DNA of 24,123 bases, from positions 1 to 24,123 of the forward strand of contig JAEZCD010000372.1 in NCBI GenBank assembly GCA_023430145.1. The letters are read 5' to 3'. The stretch comes from Pseudomonadota bacterium (GTDB taxonomy: Bacteria > Pseudomonadota > Alphaproteobacteria > Rhizobiales > Methylopilaceae). The translations under genes were made by a program, and so were the position numbers. How positions within the stretch are numbered: the stretch's first letter is position 1; the number at the start of each line of letters is the position of its first letter. Positions 1-7,333 of this stretch are shown here, one piece after another. The notes under the pieces were generated by a model. That model searched no databases. It was given only the letters and a program-made list of their open reading frames with translations, and was not told the origin of the DNA.

Positions 1-803
1 CTGCGGACGGGCGGCCGGTCCGCGAGCCGGCCGCCGGCGAGCTCGCCGGCGACGGAGCGGATCATCGCCGTCTCCAAAAGCTCCTGCGGCTCGAGCGGCG
101 GCAGGATCCCCGGCATGCGGCACGCCAGCATCGACTTGCCGGCCCCGGGCGGTCCGACGAGCAGGAGATTGTGGCCGCCGGCGGCGGCGATCTCGATCAC
201 CCGCTTGGCCGTCTCCTGGCCGCGCACCTCGCAAAGGTCGAGCTCGTCGCCGCCGCTCTCGCGCAGGCCCGGCTCCGGTCGCGCCAGAAGCTGCGTGCCG
301 GCGAAATGGTTGACGATCTGCACCAGTGAGCGCGGCGCCAGGATCTCGACCCCGGGGCCGGCCCAGGCCGCTTCCGGTCCGCTTCCGGCCGGGCAGATCA
401 GCCCCTGGCCGCGGCTGTTGGCGGCGATCGCCGCCGGCAAGACCCCGGCGACGGCGGCGATGGAGCCGTCGAGCCCGAGTTCGCCGAGCACCGTGAAGCC
501 GGCCAGCGAATCGGCCGGGATGGCGCCGACCGCGGCCATCAGGCCGAGCGCGATCGGCAGATCGAAATGGCTGCCTTCCTTCGGCAGGTCGGCAGGCGCG
601 AGATTGACGGTGATGCGCTTGGGCGGCAGCGCGAGCCCCGAAGCGATCAGCGCCGCCCGGACACGCTCGCGCGCCTCGCTGACCGCCTTGTCGGGCAGGC
701 CGACGAGATTGAAGGCCGGCATGCCGGGCGCGATCTGCACCTGCACGTCGACGGCCCGCGCCTCGACGCCCTCGAAGGCAACCGTTGCGACCCAGACGAC
801 CAT
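1..803 (-). CDS. comM: ComM/YifB family AAA+ ATPase (Mg-chelatase-like), 5' part
   Basis: Partial gene, cut by the left window edge. Reverse translation from the ATG at 801-803 gives 267 residues without a stop. The N-terminal half is the ChlI/LonC-like domain (residues about 5-165, including FNLVGLPDKAVSEARERVRA and LPKEGSHFDLPIAL), followed by the AAA+ module with Walker A GPPGAGKS at residues 217-224. ComM family members are about 500 residues, so roughly half is present. In naturally transformable bacteria ComM is a hexameric helicase that promotes branch migration of incoming DNA during recombination; in others its role is less clear. A strong Shine-Dalgarno sequence (GGAGGGG) lies about 7 nt before the ATG. 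It is convergent with no gene and seems to have its own promoter in the 95-bp gap upstream. Family assignment is firm; the function in this organism is inferred. Confidence 0.93.
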   Translation of the reverse strand, partial: MVVWVATVAFEGVEARAVDVQVQIAPGMPAFNLVGLPDKAVSEARERVRAALIASGLALPPKRITVNLAPADLPKEGSHFDLPIALGLMAAVGAIPADSLAGFTVLGELGLDGSIAAVAGVLPAAIAANSRGQGLICPAGSGPEAAWAGPGVEILAPRSLVQIVNHFAGTQLLARPEPGLRESGGDELDLCEVRGQETAKRVIEIAAAGGHNLLLVGPPGAGKSMLACRMPGILPPLEPQELLETAMIRSVAGELAGGRLADRPPVR

Positions 804-898
804 GACCCGCCCCTCCGACCGGAGAAGCGTAGCCGCGGCCGTCGCCGAGTCAAGAACAAAAAAGGAACAGAGAAGCCCCGTCCCGTCGTCCGGCAGGC

Positions 899-1147
899 TT
901 ACTGGCTCTCGCCGGCCTTGCGGGCGGCGACGCGCGCCTTGCGCTCTTCCTTCCGCTTAGCCCGCTCCTCGGGGGACATGGCCGCCTCGCGCGCCTCGCG
1001 CTGGGCGCGGCGCTGCGCCCGCTCCTCCGGCGTCCGCTTGGCGCCCTCTTCGCCGCCGCCCTTGGCGGCCCGGCGCTCGGCCCTCGCCGCCTGCCGTTCG
1101 GCGCGCTTTGCAGCTTTGGCGTCGTCGCCGGACTTCTCATCGCTCAT
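899..1147 (-). CDS. small highly charged hypothetical protein
   Basis: An 82-residue protein beginning MSDEKSGDDAKAAKRAERQ. It is composed almost entirely of Ala, Arg, Lys and Glu, with repeated ERRAxR and PEERAxR units (TPEERAQRRAQR and SPEERAKRKEER), so it should form long charged helices or a coiled coil. No signal peptide, membrane segment or catalytic motif is visible. I chose the ATG at 1145-1147 because GAGGGAG lies about 8 nt upstream; the frame stays open to 1273, but that extension has no ribosome site. I do not recognise a family. Nucleic-acid or ribosome association would suit the strong positive charge but is only a guess. Low-complexity composition in GC-rich DNA leaves some chance that it is not translated. 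Confidence 0.6.
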   Translation of the reverse strand: MSDEKSGDDAKAAKRAERQAARAERRAAKGGGEEGAKRTPEERAQRRAQREAREAAMSPEERAKRKEERKARVAARKAGESQ

Positions 1148-1303
1148 GACCAGGCTCCCTCTCGGAACTTCCGCGCCGACCGCGGTATTGACATGCGGAC
1201 AACGCTGCTCGGATCGCGCAGGTTCATATCCGTCGGCAAAGCCACTGTCGAGGGAAGCGCGCGGCGCGCGCACAGGCGGACGGCGGCTCCGACGGGCGCG
1301 GGC

Positions 1304-2179
1304 TCACGCCTTAAGGTCCGCATCCTCCGAGAACTCCGCCGTGAGGCGCGCCTCGAAGCGGTCGACGAGCGCCGAGCGGCGCAGGTGGGCGCGCTCGAGC
1401 CGGATCGCCACCTCCGCGAGCTCGGGAAAGCCGTCATCGGGCCCGAGCACCCGCATGCCGCCGGTGACGCTGCTCTGGACCATCACCGAGACGGCGATGC
1501 CGCTCGTCACGGCGGCGCGCAGCCCGGTCATGCTGCGGCTCGCCACCGCGACGCGATGCCGGCGGCCGGTCTCGGCGAGGGCGGCGAACAGCGCCGTGGC
1601 ATAGGCGTCGCCGCCGTCCCACACCGCCACCGGCAGCGGCTCCTCGCGGTGCAGCGCGCCCGTCGCCGGCGCGACGAGGACGAGCCGGTCGCGGAACGCC
1701 ACCGGGCCGCCGCGCACCGGGCCCTCGCTGTCGGTGACGAGGGCGAGGTCGACCGAGCCCTCGGCGAGCCGTCGCACGAGGGTGCGCGATTCGTCGATGA
1801 CGAGATCGATCTGCGCCTCGGAAAAGCCTTCGGCGAAGCATTTCAGCACGCGGTCGAGCACGCGCGGCGCATAATCGTCCGGCAGGCCGAAGACGAGCAC
1901 GCCGCCGAGCGAGCCGCGGTCGAAGTCGGCGAGCGCGCGGCCGACGCCGTCGAGGATCGGGCGCGCATGGCCGAGCAGCAGCTCGCCGTGCTCGGTGAGG
2001 CGCAGCCGGCCTGCGCCGCGGTCGAAGAGCGGGCGGCCGAGGCCCTCTTCCAGACGACGCATCTGCAGGCTGACGGCTGACTGCGTGCGGCCGACCCGCT
2101 TTGCCGCGGCCGTGAAGCTGCCGGTGTCGCAGATCGCCAAGAAGGTGCGCAGAAGGTCGATGTCCATGGCACCGGTCAT
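1304..2179 (-). CDS. LysR family transcriptional regulator
   Basis: A 291-residue LysR-type regulator of normal family length. The N-terminal winged helix-turn-helix spans about residues 5-64 (MDIDLLRTFLAICDTGSFTA, then RTQSAVSLQMRRLEEGLGRP and the LFDR wing). The remainder is a periplasmic-binding-like effector domain with the usual two lobes. Two starts four codons apart (2179 and 2167) are possible; neither has a strong ribosome site, and the second (MDIDLL) fits the family N-terminus slightly better. The gene diverges from the small acidic protein at 2270. A short dyad, CATCGCC-n5-GGCGATG (2204-2222), lies just upstream and could be its site, though this is weak. The effector and targets cannot be read from the sequence. 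Confidence 0.9.
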   Translation of the reverse strand: MTGAMDIDLLRTFLAICDTGSFTAAAKRVGRTQSAVSLQMRRLEEGLGRPLFDRGAGRLRLTEHGELLLGHARPILDGVGRALADFDRGSLGGVLVFGLPDDYAPRVLDRVLKCFAEGFSEAQIDLVIDESRTLVRRLAEGSVDLALVTDSEGPVRGGPVAFRDRLVLVAPATGALHREEPLPVAVWDGGDAYATALFAALAETGRRHRVAVASRSMTGLRAAVTSGIAVSVMVQSSVTGGMRVLGPDDGFPELAEVAIRLERAHLRRSALVDRFEARLTAEFSEDADLKA

Positions 2180-2203
2180 CGATCACGGGGGCGCTCATGC
2201 TTC

Positions 2204-2222
2204 CATCGCCCGGCCGGCGATG
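2204..2222. promoter_or_regulatory. short dyad in the LysR divergent region
   Basis: Inverted repeat CATCGCC, five spacer bases, GGCGATG. It sits 25 bp upstream of the LysR start and 48 bp before the divergent gene, a usual place for a LysR autoregulatory site. It lacks the classic T-N11-A core, so this is only a candidate. Confidence 0.2.
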
Positions 2223-2269
2223 CAATCGGCGGCGAGGTGCTATCGTCGGCCGCCGGTCGAGGGCGACGG

Positions 2270-2629
2270 ATGGGTGTCATAAGCATCGACGACCAGGAGG
2301 GCGCGTGGGGCGGTTCGCGCGTCTTCATCGGCCATCTGCTGGAGTTCTGCATCGCGCGGGCCGGCGAGCGCGCCTATCTGCGCGGCTTCCTCGACAGTTT
2401 CGACGACGGCTACAACTGGTTCACGCTCGAAGACTTGCCCGCCGACGAATACGGCGAGTTCATAGCGCTCGTCCGGCGGTACCTGGACGAAGAGGCCTTC
2501 GAGGAACTCGGCTACGACAGTAACGAGGCGAGGTCGTCGCTCGCCGATCTTCTCGCTCGGATGCAGAGGGCTCTCAGGAGGCGCTTGGGAGCAGGCGAGG
2601 CCGAGCATCAGAACTGCTCATTGCACTGA
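2270..2629 (+). CDS. small acidic hypothetical protein
   Basis: A 119-residue protein starting MGVISIDDQEGAWGG. It has an acidic, aromatic-rich central part (FLDSFDDGYNWFTLEDLPAD, then EEAFEELGYDSNEARSSLAD) and a basic C-terminal helix (ARMQRALRRRL). There is no signal peptide or membrane segment, so it should be cytoplasmic. The ATG at 2270 is preceded by GAGGG at a suitable distance; an upstream ATG at 2237 in the same frame has no ribosome site. I do not recognise the family. It diverges from the LysR gene and could be a target of it, but that rests only on position. Confidence 0.65.
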   Translation: MGVISIDDQEGAWGGSRVFIGHLLEFCIARAGERAYLRGFLDSFDDGYNWFTLEDLPADEYGEFIALVRRYLDEEAFEELGYDSNEARSSLADLLARMQRALRRRLGAGEAEHQNCSLH

Positions 2630-2751
2630 TTTCCACAACTCGTTGGACGCTGGCGACCGGGCACGGCATCGCTCCGCCCATGTGAGGCCCGCGACGGGTC
2701 GCGATGATCGAAGGGCGCCGCGAGGCGATGCGAGAGATGGATAGGAGACGG

Positions 2752-3306
2752 ATGCAGTTCGCTGCGGCAGCCGCCGCGGCGCCGGACTGGCGGCTCGAAC
2801 GGGCCGAGCCCGACATGGCCGACGAGATCCGCACCATGCAGGCGCGCTCGATGCGGGTGCTCGGCCGCGGCTTCTATGCGCCGGAGGCCATCGAGAGCTT
2901 TCTGCGCCATGTCGGCACGCTGGATCAGGCCGTGGTGGCCGAGGGACACTACTTCGTCGTCCGCGACGGCGACGGGGCGGTGATCGGCAGCGGCGGCTGG
3001 TCGCGCCTGCGGCCCTTCTATGAAGGCGGCGGCGAGGGCGGCAAGGGGCCGCCGGTCGTGCGGAGCGTCTTCGTCGATCCCGACCACGCGCGCCGGGGCA
3101 TCGCCACCGCGCTGATGCGCCATGCGGAAAGCGATGCCGCCGCGCATGGCTGCCGCATGCTGCGGCTCTGCGCGACGCTGTCGGGCGTGCCCTTCTACGA
3201 GTCGCTCGGCTACCGGCCGCTCCGGCGCCGCGTGCTGCGGCTCGGCGACGGAGCCGGGCTCGCCTGCGTCGACATGGAGGCGATGCTCGCGCAGGTCGCC
3301 GCCTGA
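2752..3306 (+). CDS. GNAT family N-acetyltransferase
   Basis: A 184-residue protein of the GNAT superfamily, which moves an acetyl group from acetyl-CoA to an amine. The acetyl-CoA binding motif A is clear: VRSVFVDPDHARRGIATAL, with the R-R-G-I-A loop that holds the pyrophosphate. It is followed by motif B-like SGVPFYESLGY, where the tyrosine is in the usual general-acid position. I prefer the ATG at 2752 because AGGAG lies five bases upstream; three earlier in-frame ATGs (2704, 2728, 2737) have no ribosome site. The short run of alanines at the new N-terminus is unusual but not informative. The acceptor (small amine, peptide or antibiotic) cannot be predicted. It is a single gene with no obvious partner. 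Confidence 0.88.
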   Translation: MQFAAAAAAAPDWRLERAEPDMADEIRTMQARSMRVLGRGFYAPEAIESFLRHVGTLDQAVVAEGHYFVVRDGDGAVIGSGGWSRLRPFYEGGGEGGKGPPVVRSVFVDPDHARRGIATALMRHAESDAAAHGCRMLRLCATLSGVPFYESLGYRPLRRRVLRLGDGAGLACVDMEAMLAQVAA

Positions 3307-3582
3307 GCGGGGAGGGGGCGGAGGAGCGGCGGCGGCAAGCCGGCGCTCCTCGAGAGCTCGCGGGGGCCGCCGTCGCCGCCGGGTAGCGCGGAGCGGCCGT
3401 TCGCCGCTCGGCTCGTCGCGAGCGTGCAGCGGAAGCCGGTTGCGAATCTCCGCTGCGGAGAGACGGGTGACAATGGTAGCTGTAATATCGGCTGATCCAA
3501 GCTCTCGCGTGGTATCAGCAACCAAACCCCAGTGTTTTCCGGACAGAGTGCTTGCGACTCGGGTCACGGAGGAGTGTCTGAG
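3307..3582 (+). other. intergenic region with hairpins and a fall in GC
   Basis: No gene seen. The left part is very GC-rich and holds two adjacent hairpins, GAGCGGC-n5-GCCGCTC (3391-3409) and GCTCG-n3-CGAGC (3411-3423), which may stop transcription from the acetyltransferase gene although no T-run follows. A 15-bp palindrome-like site TCTCCGC-T-GCGGAGA lies at 3447-3461. From about 3465 the base composition becomes clearly more AT-rich and remains so into the next gene. Confidence 0.4.
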
Positions 3583-4014
3583 ATGGTGGCACGGAAGTTT
3601 CGACCGGCAATTGCGCTATCGTTCCGCGTGGCGGCAGTCGTCTTGCTGGTGGCACAGCCAGTTTCTGCAGCGAGCTTGCCTCCTGGTCAGTATGATCTCG
3701 GCGGAGAGGAAGAAATTTGCTTAGAAGCAGACAAGACCTGGTACAGTACGACGTATGAGAATTGGTCCGGTCGGTGGCTCAAGAAAGACAAGAAGTTCCT
3801 GATTTACGGAAATTGGGACAAAGGAAAAGGAAATTCTCTGATCACCATCGCGCAGCTGAAGAGCGAGCCCTACGAGGCTTTCTGGTTCCAGTGGCGGGAC
3901 GGCTCCAGATACAAGGCCGTGTACCCGGAGACGACCGTCTCGTTCGTGAAGCCTGTTTGTGATCCGCCCGCACTCGCCAAGCTGCGGAGAGACGACGGCA
4001 ATCCGGGCGATTGA
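3583..4014 (+). CDS. secreted hypothetical protein, atypical codon use
   Basis: A 143-residue protein with a typical signal peptide: basic start MVARKFRPAIAL, hydrophobic core FRVAAVVLLVAQ and a PVSA-A cleavage site near residue 30. The mature part is rich in Trp, Tyr and Lys (KTWYSTTYENWSGRWLKKDK, FWFQWRDGSRYKAVYP) with two Cys (near EEICLEAD and KPVCDPP), consistent with a small disulfide-bonded beta protein in the periplasm. GGAGGA lies nine bases before the chosen ATG; the frame is open further upstream, but that would disrupt the signal peptide. Codons ending in A or T are far commoner than in neighbouring genes, which suggests recent acquisition. I do not recognise the family. Confidence 0.8.
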   Translation: MVARKFRPAIALSFRVAAVVLLVAQPVSAASLPPGQYDLGGEEEICLEADKTWYSTTYENWSGRWLKKDKKFLIYGNWDKGKGNSLITIAQLKSEPYEAFWFQWRDGSRYKAVYPETTVSFVKPVCDPPALAKLRRDDGNPGD

Positions 4015-4068
4015 CCGGGCACGCAGCCGAAGTCGGCACGCTGTGCCCGGATCCCGACAGTCGGACTA

Positions 4069-4566
4069 CTAGCTCGGGCGGTCTGACGATGCCGGCCGCG
4101 TCATCACGTAGAGCGTGGGGAGCAGGATCATCCTGGCGATGGTCAGGACGAGCAGGACGCCGAAATTGTTCGGCGCGAAGTTGCCCTCGAACAGGGCCTC
4201 GCGGAAATGCACGAAGATCACGCCGGCATAGAACAGCGTCACGAAGATCACGACCGCCGCCTTGAAGTCCCGCGATCGCCAGAAGGACAGGGTGGCGACG
4301 ACGCCGAGGGCGAAATCGGCGGCGCCGATCTCGAACTCGAAGGGGCTGGGGTCCCAGCCGATGCTCGCCGCCGAGATGTCCGGAAAGGCCATGTGGAGGA
4401 AGCCGAACCAGAGGTTCTCGACGCCGACCGAGAGCAGCAGCAAAAAGGCGAGCAGCGCCGCGGCATAAGTCTCGCCGTCGCGCCGGAACGCCGCGAGAAG
4501 GAAGGCCGCGACGAAGAAGATCAGCGGCAGGTTGGTGAGAACGAGGCGAAGGGCGTCGGCGATCAT
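4069..4566 (-). CDS. small integral membrane protein (DUF6790-like)
   Basis: A 165-residue protein with four hydrophobic stretches (about residues 5-25, 37-50, 80-105 and 135-157). The conserved-looking core is ENLWFGFLHMAFPDISAASI, then GWDPSPFEFEIGAADFALGV, with a further HFREALFEGNFAPNNFG loop. This pattern resembles, from memory, the DUF6790 family of small membrane proteins of unknown function. I start it at the ATG at 4564-4566, with GGGAG about 10 bases upstream and the first helix close behind. A GTG at 4638 would add 24 charged residues with a poorly spaced ribosome site. The gene is convergent with the secreted protein at 3583. Its role is unknown. Confidence 0.75.
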   Translation of the reverse strand: MIADALRLVLTNLPLIFFVAAFLLAAFRRDGETYAAALLAFLLLLSVGVENLWFGFLHMAFPDISAASIGWDPSPFEFEIGAADFALGVVATLSFWRSRDFKAAVVIFVTLFYAGVIFVHFREALFEGNFAPNNFGVLLVLTIARMILLPTLYVMTRPASSDRPS

Positions 4567-4681
4567 CGATGCCAGGCTCCCGCGGAGATCTCGCCGCCGG
4601 GCCGAAAGCTCGGGCTTGGCGGCGAGCCTGTCTACCACACCTTTGGAAGCGGCGGCATCCGCCCCCGGTGCCGGCGTGCCT

Positions 4682-4717
4682 CATGCCCGGCTCGCGGCGC
4701 GGGCCGCGCCGGGCATG
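4682..4717 (-). terminator. strong hairpin downstream of the dehydratase gene
   Basis: Perfect 10-bp arms CATGCCCGGC and GCCGGGCATG enclose a nested GCGGC/GCCGC pair, giving a stem of about 15 bp with a two-base bulge. It lies 52 bases after the stop codon of the minus-strand dehydratase gene. No T-run follows, so it is either a Rho-assisted terminator or an mRNA 3' stabiliser, or a REP-like element. Confidence 0.5.
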
Positions 4718-4769
4718 TGGGATCTCCGACGACCGCTCAAGCGTGGCCGGTCCGCTCGCCCGCGCCGCC

Positions 4770-5696
4770 TCACTTCCCCCAGCGGAGCGCCAGCGGCGAG
4801 AGCTCGCGGGCGAGCTCCAGCAGGCCGGCGCGCGTCGCCGGGTGCAGCGGCGCGAGAGGGTGGCGGACGGCGTCGCTGCGGATCACCCCGCCCTCGAGCA
4901 TGACCGCCTTCGCCGCGCGCAGTCCGCACTGGCGGTTCTCGTAATTGATCAGCGGCAGGATTTTTCCGTATCCGGCCATCGCCTCGGCGCGGCGGCCTTC
5001 GAGAAAGTCAATCACCACCGGCCGGATGAGGTCCGGCAGCAGCGCGCTCGCCATGGTGCCGGTGGCGCCGGCGTCGAGGTCGGCCATCAGCGTGATCGAT
5101 TCCTCGCCGTCGAAGGGGCCGACGATCGAGTCGACGCCGGCGGCGACGAGGTCGCGCAGCTTGGCGGCGGCGAACGGCACCTCGATCTTGAAATAGCCGA
5201 CCTGCGGCACCGCCTTGGCGAGCCGCACCAGCAGCGGCACCGACAGCGTGACGCCGCTCAGCGGCGCGTCCTGCACCATCAGCGGAATGTCGACCGCCTC
5301 GGCGACGGCGGCGAAATGCTCGATGACGCCGTCGTCGGCGGCCCTGAGGCCGGTGCCGTGATAGGGCGGCATCAGCATCAGCATGGCGGCGCCGGCGGCC
5401 TCGGCGCGCCGCGCCCGCTCGGCGGCAATGCGGGTGGAGAAGTGGCTGCAGGTGACGATGACCGGCACGCGGCCGGCGACATGCGCGAGGCAGAGGTCGA
5501 GGAGCGTGTCGCGCTCGGCGTCGGTGAGCAGAAACTGCTCGGAGAAGTTGGCGAGGATGCAGATGCCGTCGACGCCCTGGTCGACCATGCAGTCGAGCAC
5601 GCGGCGCTGGCCGTCGAGGTCGAGATCGCCATTGTCGTGGAACGGGGTCGGGGCGATCGGGAAGATTCCGCGATAGGGCGCGGGGGGCATCGGCAT
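4770..5696 (-). CDS. 2-keto-3-deoxy-L-arabonate dehydratase-like (DHDPS/NAL family)
   Basis: A 308-residue class I aldolase-fold enzyme of the dihydrodipicolinate synthase family. The Schiff-base lysine is K170 in GYFKIE, and the active-site tyrosine lies in MPPYHG (about Y112). In place of the GTTGE motif of true DapA it has ANFSEQFLLTDAER. That motif, with VPVIVTCSHFST, LMVQDAP and LPLINYENRQCGLRAAKA, closely matches my memory of Azospirillum AraD, L-2-keto-3-deoxyarabonate dehydratase, which makes 2-oxoglutarate semialdehyde in non-phosphorylative L-arabinose breakdown. The start at 5696 is supported by GGAGG seven bases upstream; an extension to 5744 lacks a site. No other arabinose genes lie nearby, so the substrate could be another 2-keto-3-deoxy acid. 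A DapA role is unlikely. Confidence 0.85.
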   Translation of the reverse strand: MPMPPAPYRGIFPIAPTPFHDNGDLDLDGQRRVLDCMVDQGVDGICILANFSEQFLLTDAERDTLLDLCLAHVAGRVPVIVTCSHFSTRIAAERARRAEAAGAAMLMLMPPYHGTGLRAADDGVIEHFAAVAEAVDIPLMVQDAPLSGVTLSVPLLVRLAKAVPQVGYFKIEVPFAAAKLRDLVAAGVDSIVGPFDGEESITLMADLDAGATGTMASALLPDLIRPVVIDFLEGRRAEAMAGYGKILPLINYENRQCGLRAAKAVMLEGGVIRSDAVRHPLAPLHPATRAGLLELARELSPLALRWGK

Positions 5697-5737
5697 GGGC
5701 TTTCCTCCGGGTGCGGTTCGGTGCGGCGCCGGCTTTC

Positions 5738-5767
5738 TTGACACCCGCTCCGCCCGCTTCCTATATC
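5738..5767 (+). promoter_or_regulatory. sigma70-type promoter of the tRNA-Met gene
   Basis: TTGACA at 5738-5743, then 18 bases, then TATATC at 5762-5767 (CTATAT with 17-base spacing is the alternative). The expected start lies a few bases before the mature tRNA end at 5777. This is the clearest consensus promoter in the window. Confidence 0.75.
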
Positions 5768-5776
5768 GCGCCCGTC

Positions 5777-5853
5777 GGCGGAGTAGCTCAGCTGGTTAGA
5801 GCAGCGGAATCATAATCCGCGTGTCGGGGGTTCGAGTCCCTCCTCCGCTACCA
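5777..5853 (+). tRNA. tRNA-Met(CAT), elongator type
   Basis: A complete 77-nt cloverleaf with encoded CCA. The acceptor stem GGCGGAG pairs with CTCCGCT (one G-U pair at the end). The D arm is GCTC/GAGC, the anticodon stem GCGGA/TCCGC with loop ATCATAA (anticodon CAT), and the T arm GGGGG-TTCGAGT-CCCTC. The initiator is excluded because position 1 pairs with 72 and the anticodon stem lacks the three G-C pairs next to the loop. The acceptor stem and arms match the alphaproteobacterial elongator tRNA-Met rather than the lysidine-modified tRNA-Ile2, as far as I remember them. The 3' end is repeated at 15350-15360. Confidence 0.95.
5843..5853 (+). repeat. putative attachment site copy 1 (tRNA-Met 3' end)
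   Basis: CTCCGCTACCA, the last 11 bases of the tRNA-Met gene, recurs exactly in the same orientation at 15350-15360. With one mismatch the match extends to 13 bases (TCCTCCGCTACCA versus TACTCCGCTACCA). tRNA 3' ends are the classic targets of tyrosine-recombinase islands. The repeat is short and no integrase gene lies between the copies. Confidence 0.4.
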
Positions 5854-5920
5854 AAAAATCAATGACGTAGCGGATTTTAGATCCGAAACCGTCGCCGTCG
5901 GATGCTCGTTAGGTAGCTCC

Positions 5921-6262
5921 TCAGGCTACAATCTCATGGTGCCATTGCCCCGACGTTCCGCAAGGCGGCATCTCAGGGTAGTTGAATCCGCGATTCGGAG
6001 CCGGGCGCACTTTGCCTTGCATCGATGAGGTCTGCTCGCTGATCGCGTGCCGATGGCAGCCTCCGTCGTCGGGTTCCCCGCCGCTTGCTCGCGCGGCATC
6101 GGCACGTCGCCGTCGACGATCTTCCGAACCTCTGCCGGCGAGCCTGGAGGCGATCAGGTCGCTCTCGAAGATCTCGACCACGGTGCAGCCAGCGGCCGCT
6201 ATGGCCTCGAGCTTTTCCTGGAGCGTGCCGGAAACGCAGACCGTGGCGATCGATGGAATCAT
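5921..6262 (-). pseudogene. quiC: truncated QuiC-like (3-dehydroshikimate dehydratase) TIM-barrel gene
   Basis: The frame starts with MIPSIATVCVSGTLQEKLEA, then IAAAGCTVVEIFESDLIAS, which is the N-terminus of the sugar-phosphate isomerase-like TIM-barrel proteins that include 3-dehydroshikimate dehydratase (QuiC1/AsbF group). After about 39 residues the homology stops. A +1 frame continues briefly as PGSPAEVRKIV, so a frameshift is followed by loss of the remaining several hundred residues. The open frame runs on to a stop at 5921 with arginine-rich sequence that resembles no protein. The ATG and a GAGGGG ribosome site are intact. It is the last gene of the catabolic operon, 55 bases after the aldo/keto reductase gene. 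The family assignment comes from a short segment and is therefore moderate. Confidence 0.6.
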
Positions 6263-6317
6263 CGCGAGCCCCTCGGAGCGCCCCGGGACGGGCGAGGCGG
6301 CGCGTCGGCGCGAACCC

Positions 6318-7304
6318 TCAGGCGAAGCCGGAAAGCGCATGGGGCACATACCGCTCTTCCAACGCCGCGATCTCTTCGCCTGACAGCGCGAGCGAAAGTG
6401 CCGCCAACGCATCATCGAGCTGCGCCATCTTCGTGGCCCCCACCAGCGGGGCGGTGACTTCCTGCTTGTGAAGGAGCCAGGCGAGAGCCACCTGAGCGCG
6501 CGGTGCGCCGCGCTGCTCGGCGACCTCGCCGACCCGTTCGACCACGGCGCGATCCGCGCTCACGGCCTTGTCGTAGAAGCCCTTGCCGATCTCGTCCGTC
6601 GCGGCACGCGCCGTGGCCGGCTCGTCATGCCAGGGCCGCGTCAACCGGCCACGCGCCAGCGGCGACCACGGCACGACGCCGATTCCCTCGGAGCGGCACA
6701 GCGGCAGCATCTCTCTCTCCTCCTCGCGGTAGAGGAGATTGAGATGGTTCTGCATCGAGACGAACGGCGCCCAGCCATGCTGGCGCTGCAGGCCGAGCGC
6801 CTTCATGAATTGCCAGGCATGCATGGACGAGGCGCCGAGATACCGCGCCTTTCCGGCCTTCACGACATCGCTGAGCGCTTCGAGCGTCTCCTCGATCGGC
6901 GTCTCGTAGTCCCAGCGATGGATTTGATAGAGATCGACGTAATCGGTGCCGAGGCGCTTCAAGCTGGCGTCGATCTCCGTGAAGATCGCCTTGCGCGAGA
7001 GGCCTTGCCCGTTGGCGTCCGGGCGCATGCGGCCGTACACCTTGGTGGCGATGACGACGGCCTCGCGCGTGGCGAAGTCGCGGATGGCCCGGCCGAGGAC
7101 TTCCTCGCTGGCCCCGTCCGAATAGACATTCGCCGTGTCGAAGAAGTTGATGCCGGCTTCCAGCGCCTTGCGGATGAAGGGACGGCCCTCCTCCTCGCCC
7201 ATCACCCAGCTGTGACTGCCGCGCGTCGGGTCGCCATAGCTCATGCAGCCGAGCGCGATGCGAGAGACTTTCAGGCCGGTGCGGCCGAGATTGCGGTATT
7301 CCAT
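6318..7304 (-). CDS. aldo/keto reductase
   Basis: A 328-residue NAD(P)H-dependent (alpha/beta)8-barrel oxidoreductase. The catalytic tetrad is visible: D56 and Y61 in NFFDTANVYSDG, K88 in IATKVYG and H129 in LYQIHRWD. The N-terminus MEYRNLGRTGLKVSRIALGC and the late LARGRLTRPW and VGATKMAQLDDALAA segments (cofactor phosphate-binding region) place it with the Tas/YajO/AKR11-14-like bacterial group. The start at 7302-7304 has GAGGA five bases upstream. It follows the CoA-transferase gene by 29 bases in the same operon. It could reduce an aldehyde or ketone arising in the pathway; the substrate is not predictable from sequence. Confidence 0.92.
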   Translation of the reverse strand: MEYRNLGRTGLKVSRIALGCMSYGDPTRGSHSWVMGEEEGRPFIRKALEAGINFFDTANVYSDGASEEVLGRAIRDFATREAVVIATKVYGRMRPDANGQGLSRKAIFTEIDASLKRLGTDYVDLYQIHRWDYETPIEETLEALSDVVKAGKARYLGASSMHAWQFMKALGLQRQHGWAPFVSMQNHLNLLYREEEREMLPLCRSEGIGVVPWSPLARGRLTRPWHDEPATARAATDEIGKGFYDKAVSADRAVVERVGEVAEQRGAPRAQVALAWLLHKQEVTAPLVGATKMAQLDDALAALSLALSGEEIAALEERYVPHALSGFA

Positions 7305-7333
7305 GACGTCCTCGGAACGGCTCGAAGGCGGGT

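Noticed and set aside
1187..1215. TTGACA on the plus strand as a promoter
   Set aside because: No -10 at a suitable distance and no plus-strand gene downstream.
5777..5853. Initiator tRNA-fMet or tRNA-Ile2(CAT)
   Set aside because: The end base pair is not mismatched and the anticodon stem lacks three G-C pairs, so not the initiator; the stems resemble elongator Met rather than Ile2.
5871..5885. CGGAT-TTTAG-ATCCG resembling an anticodon arm of a second, broken tRNA
   Set aside because: No D arm, T arm or acceptor stem around it; a chance or terminator-like hairpin is simpler.
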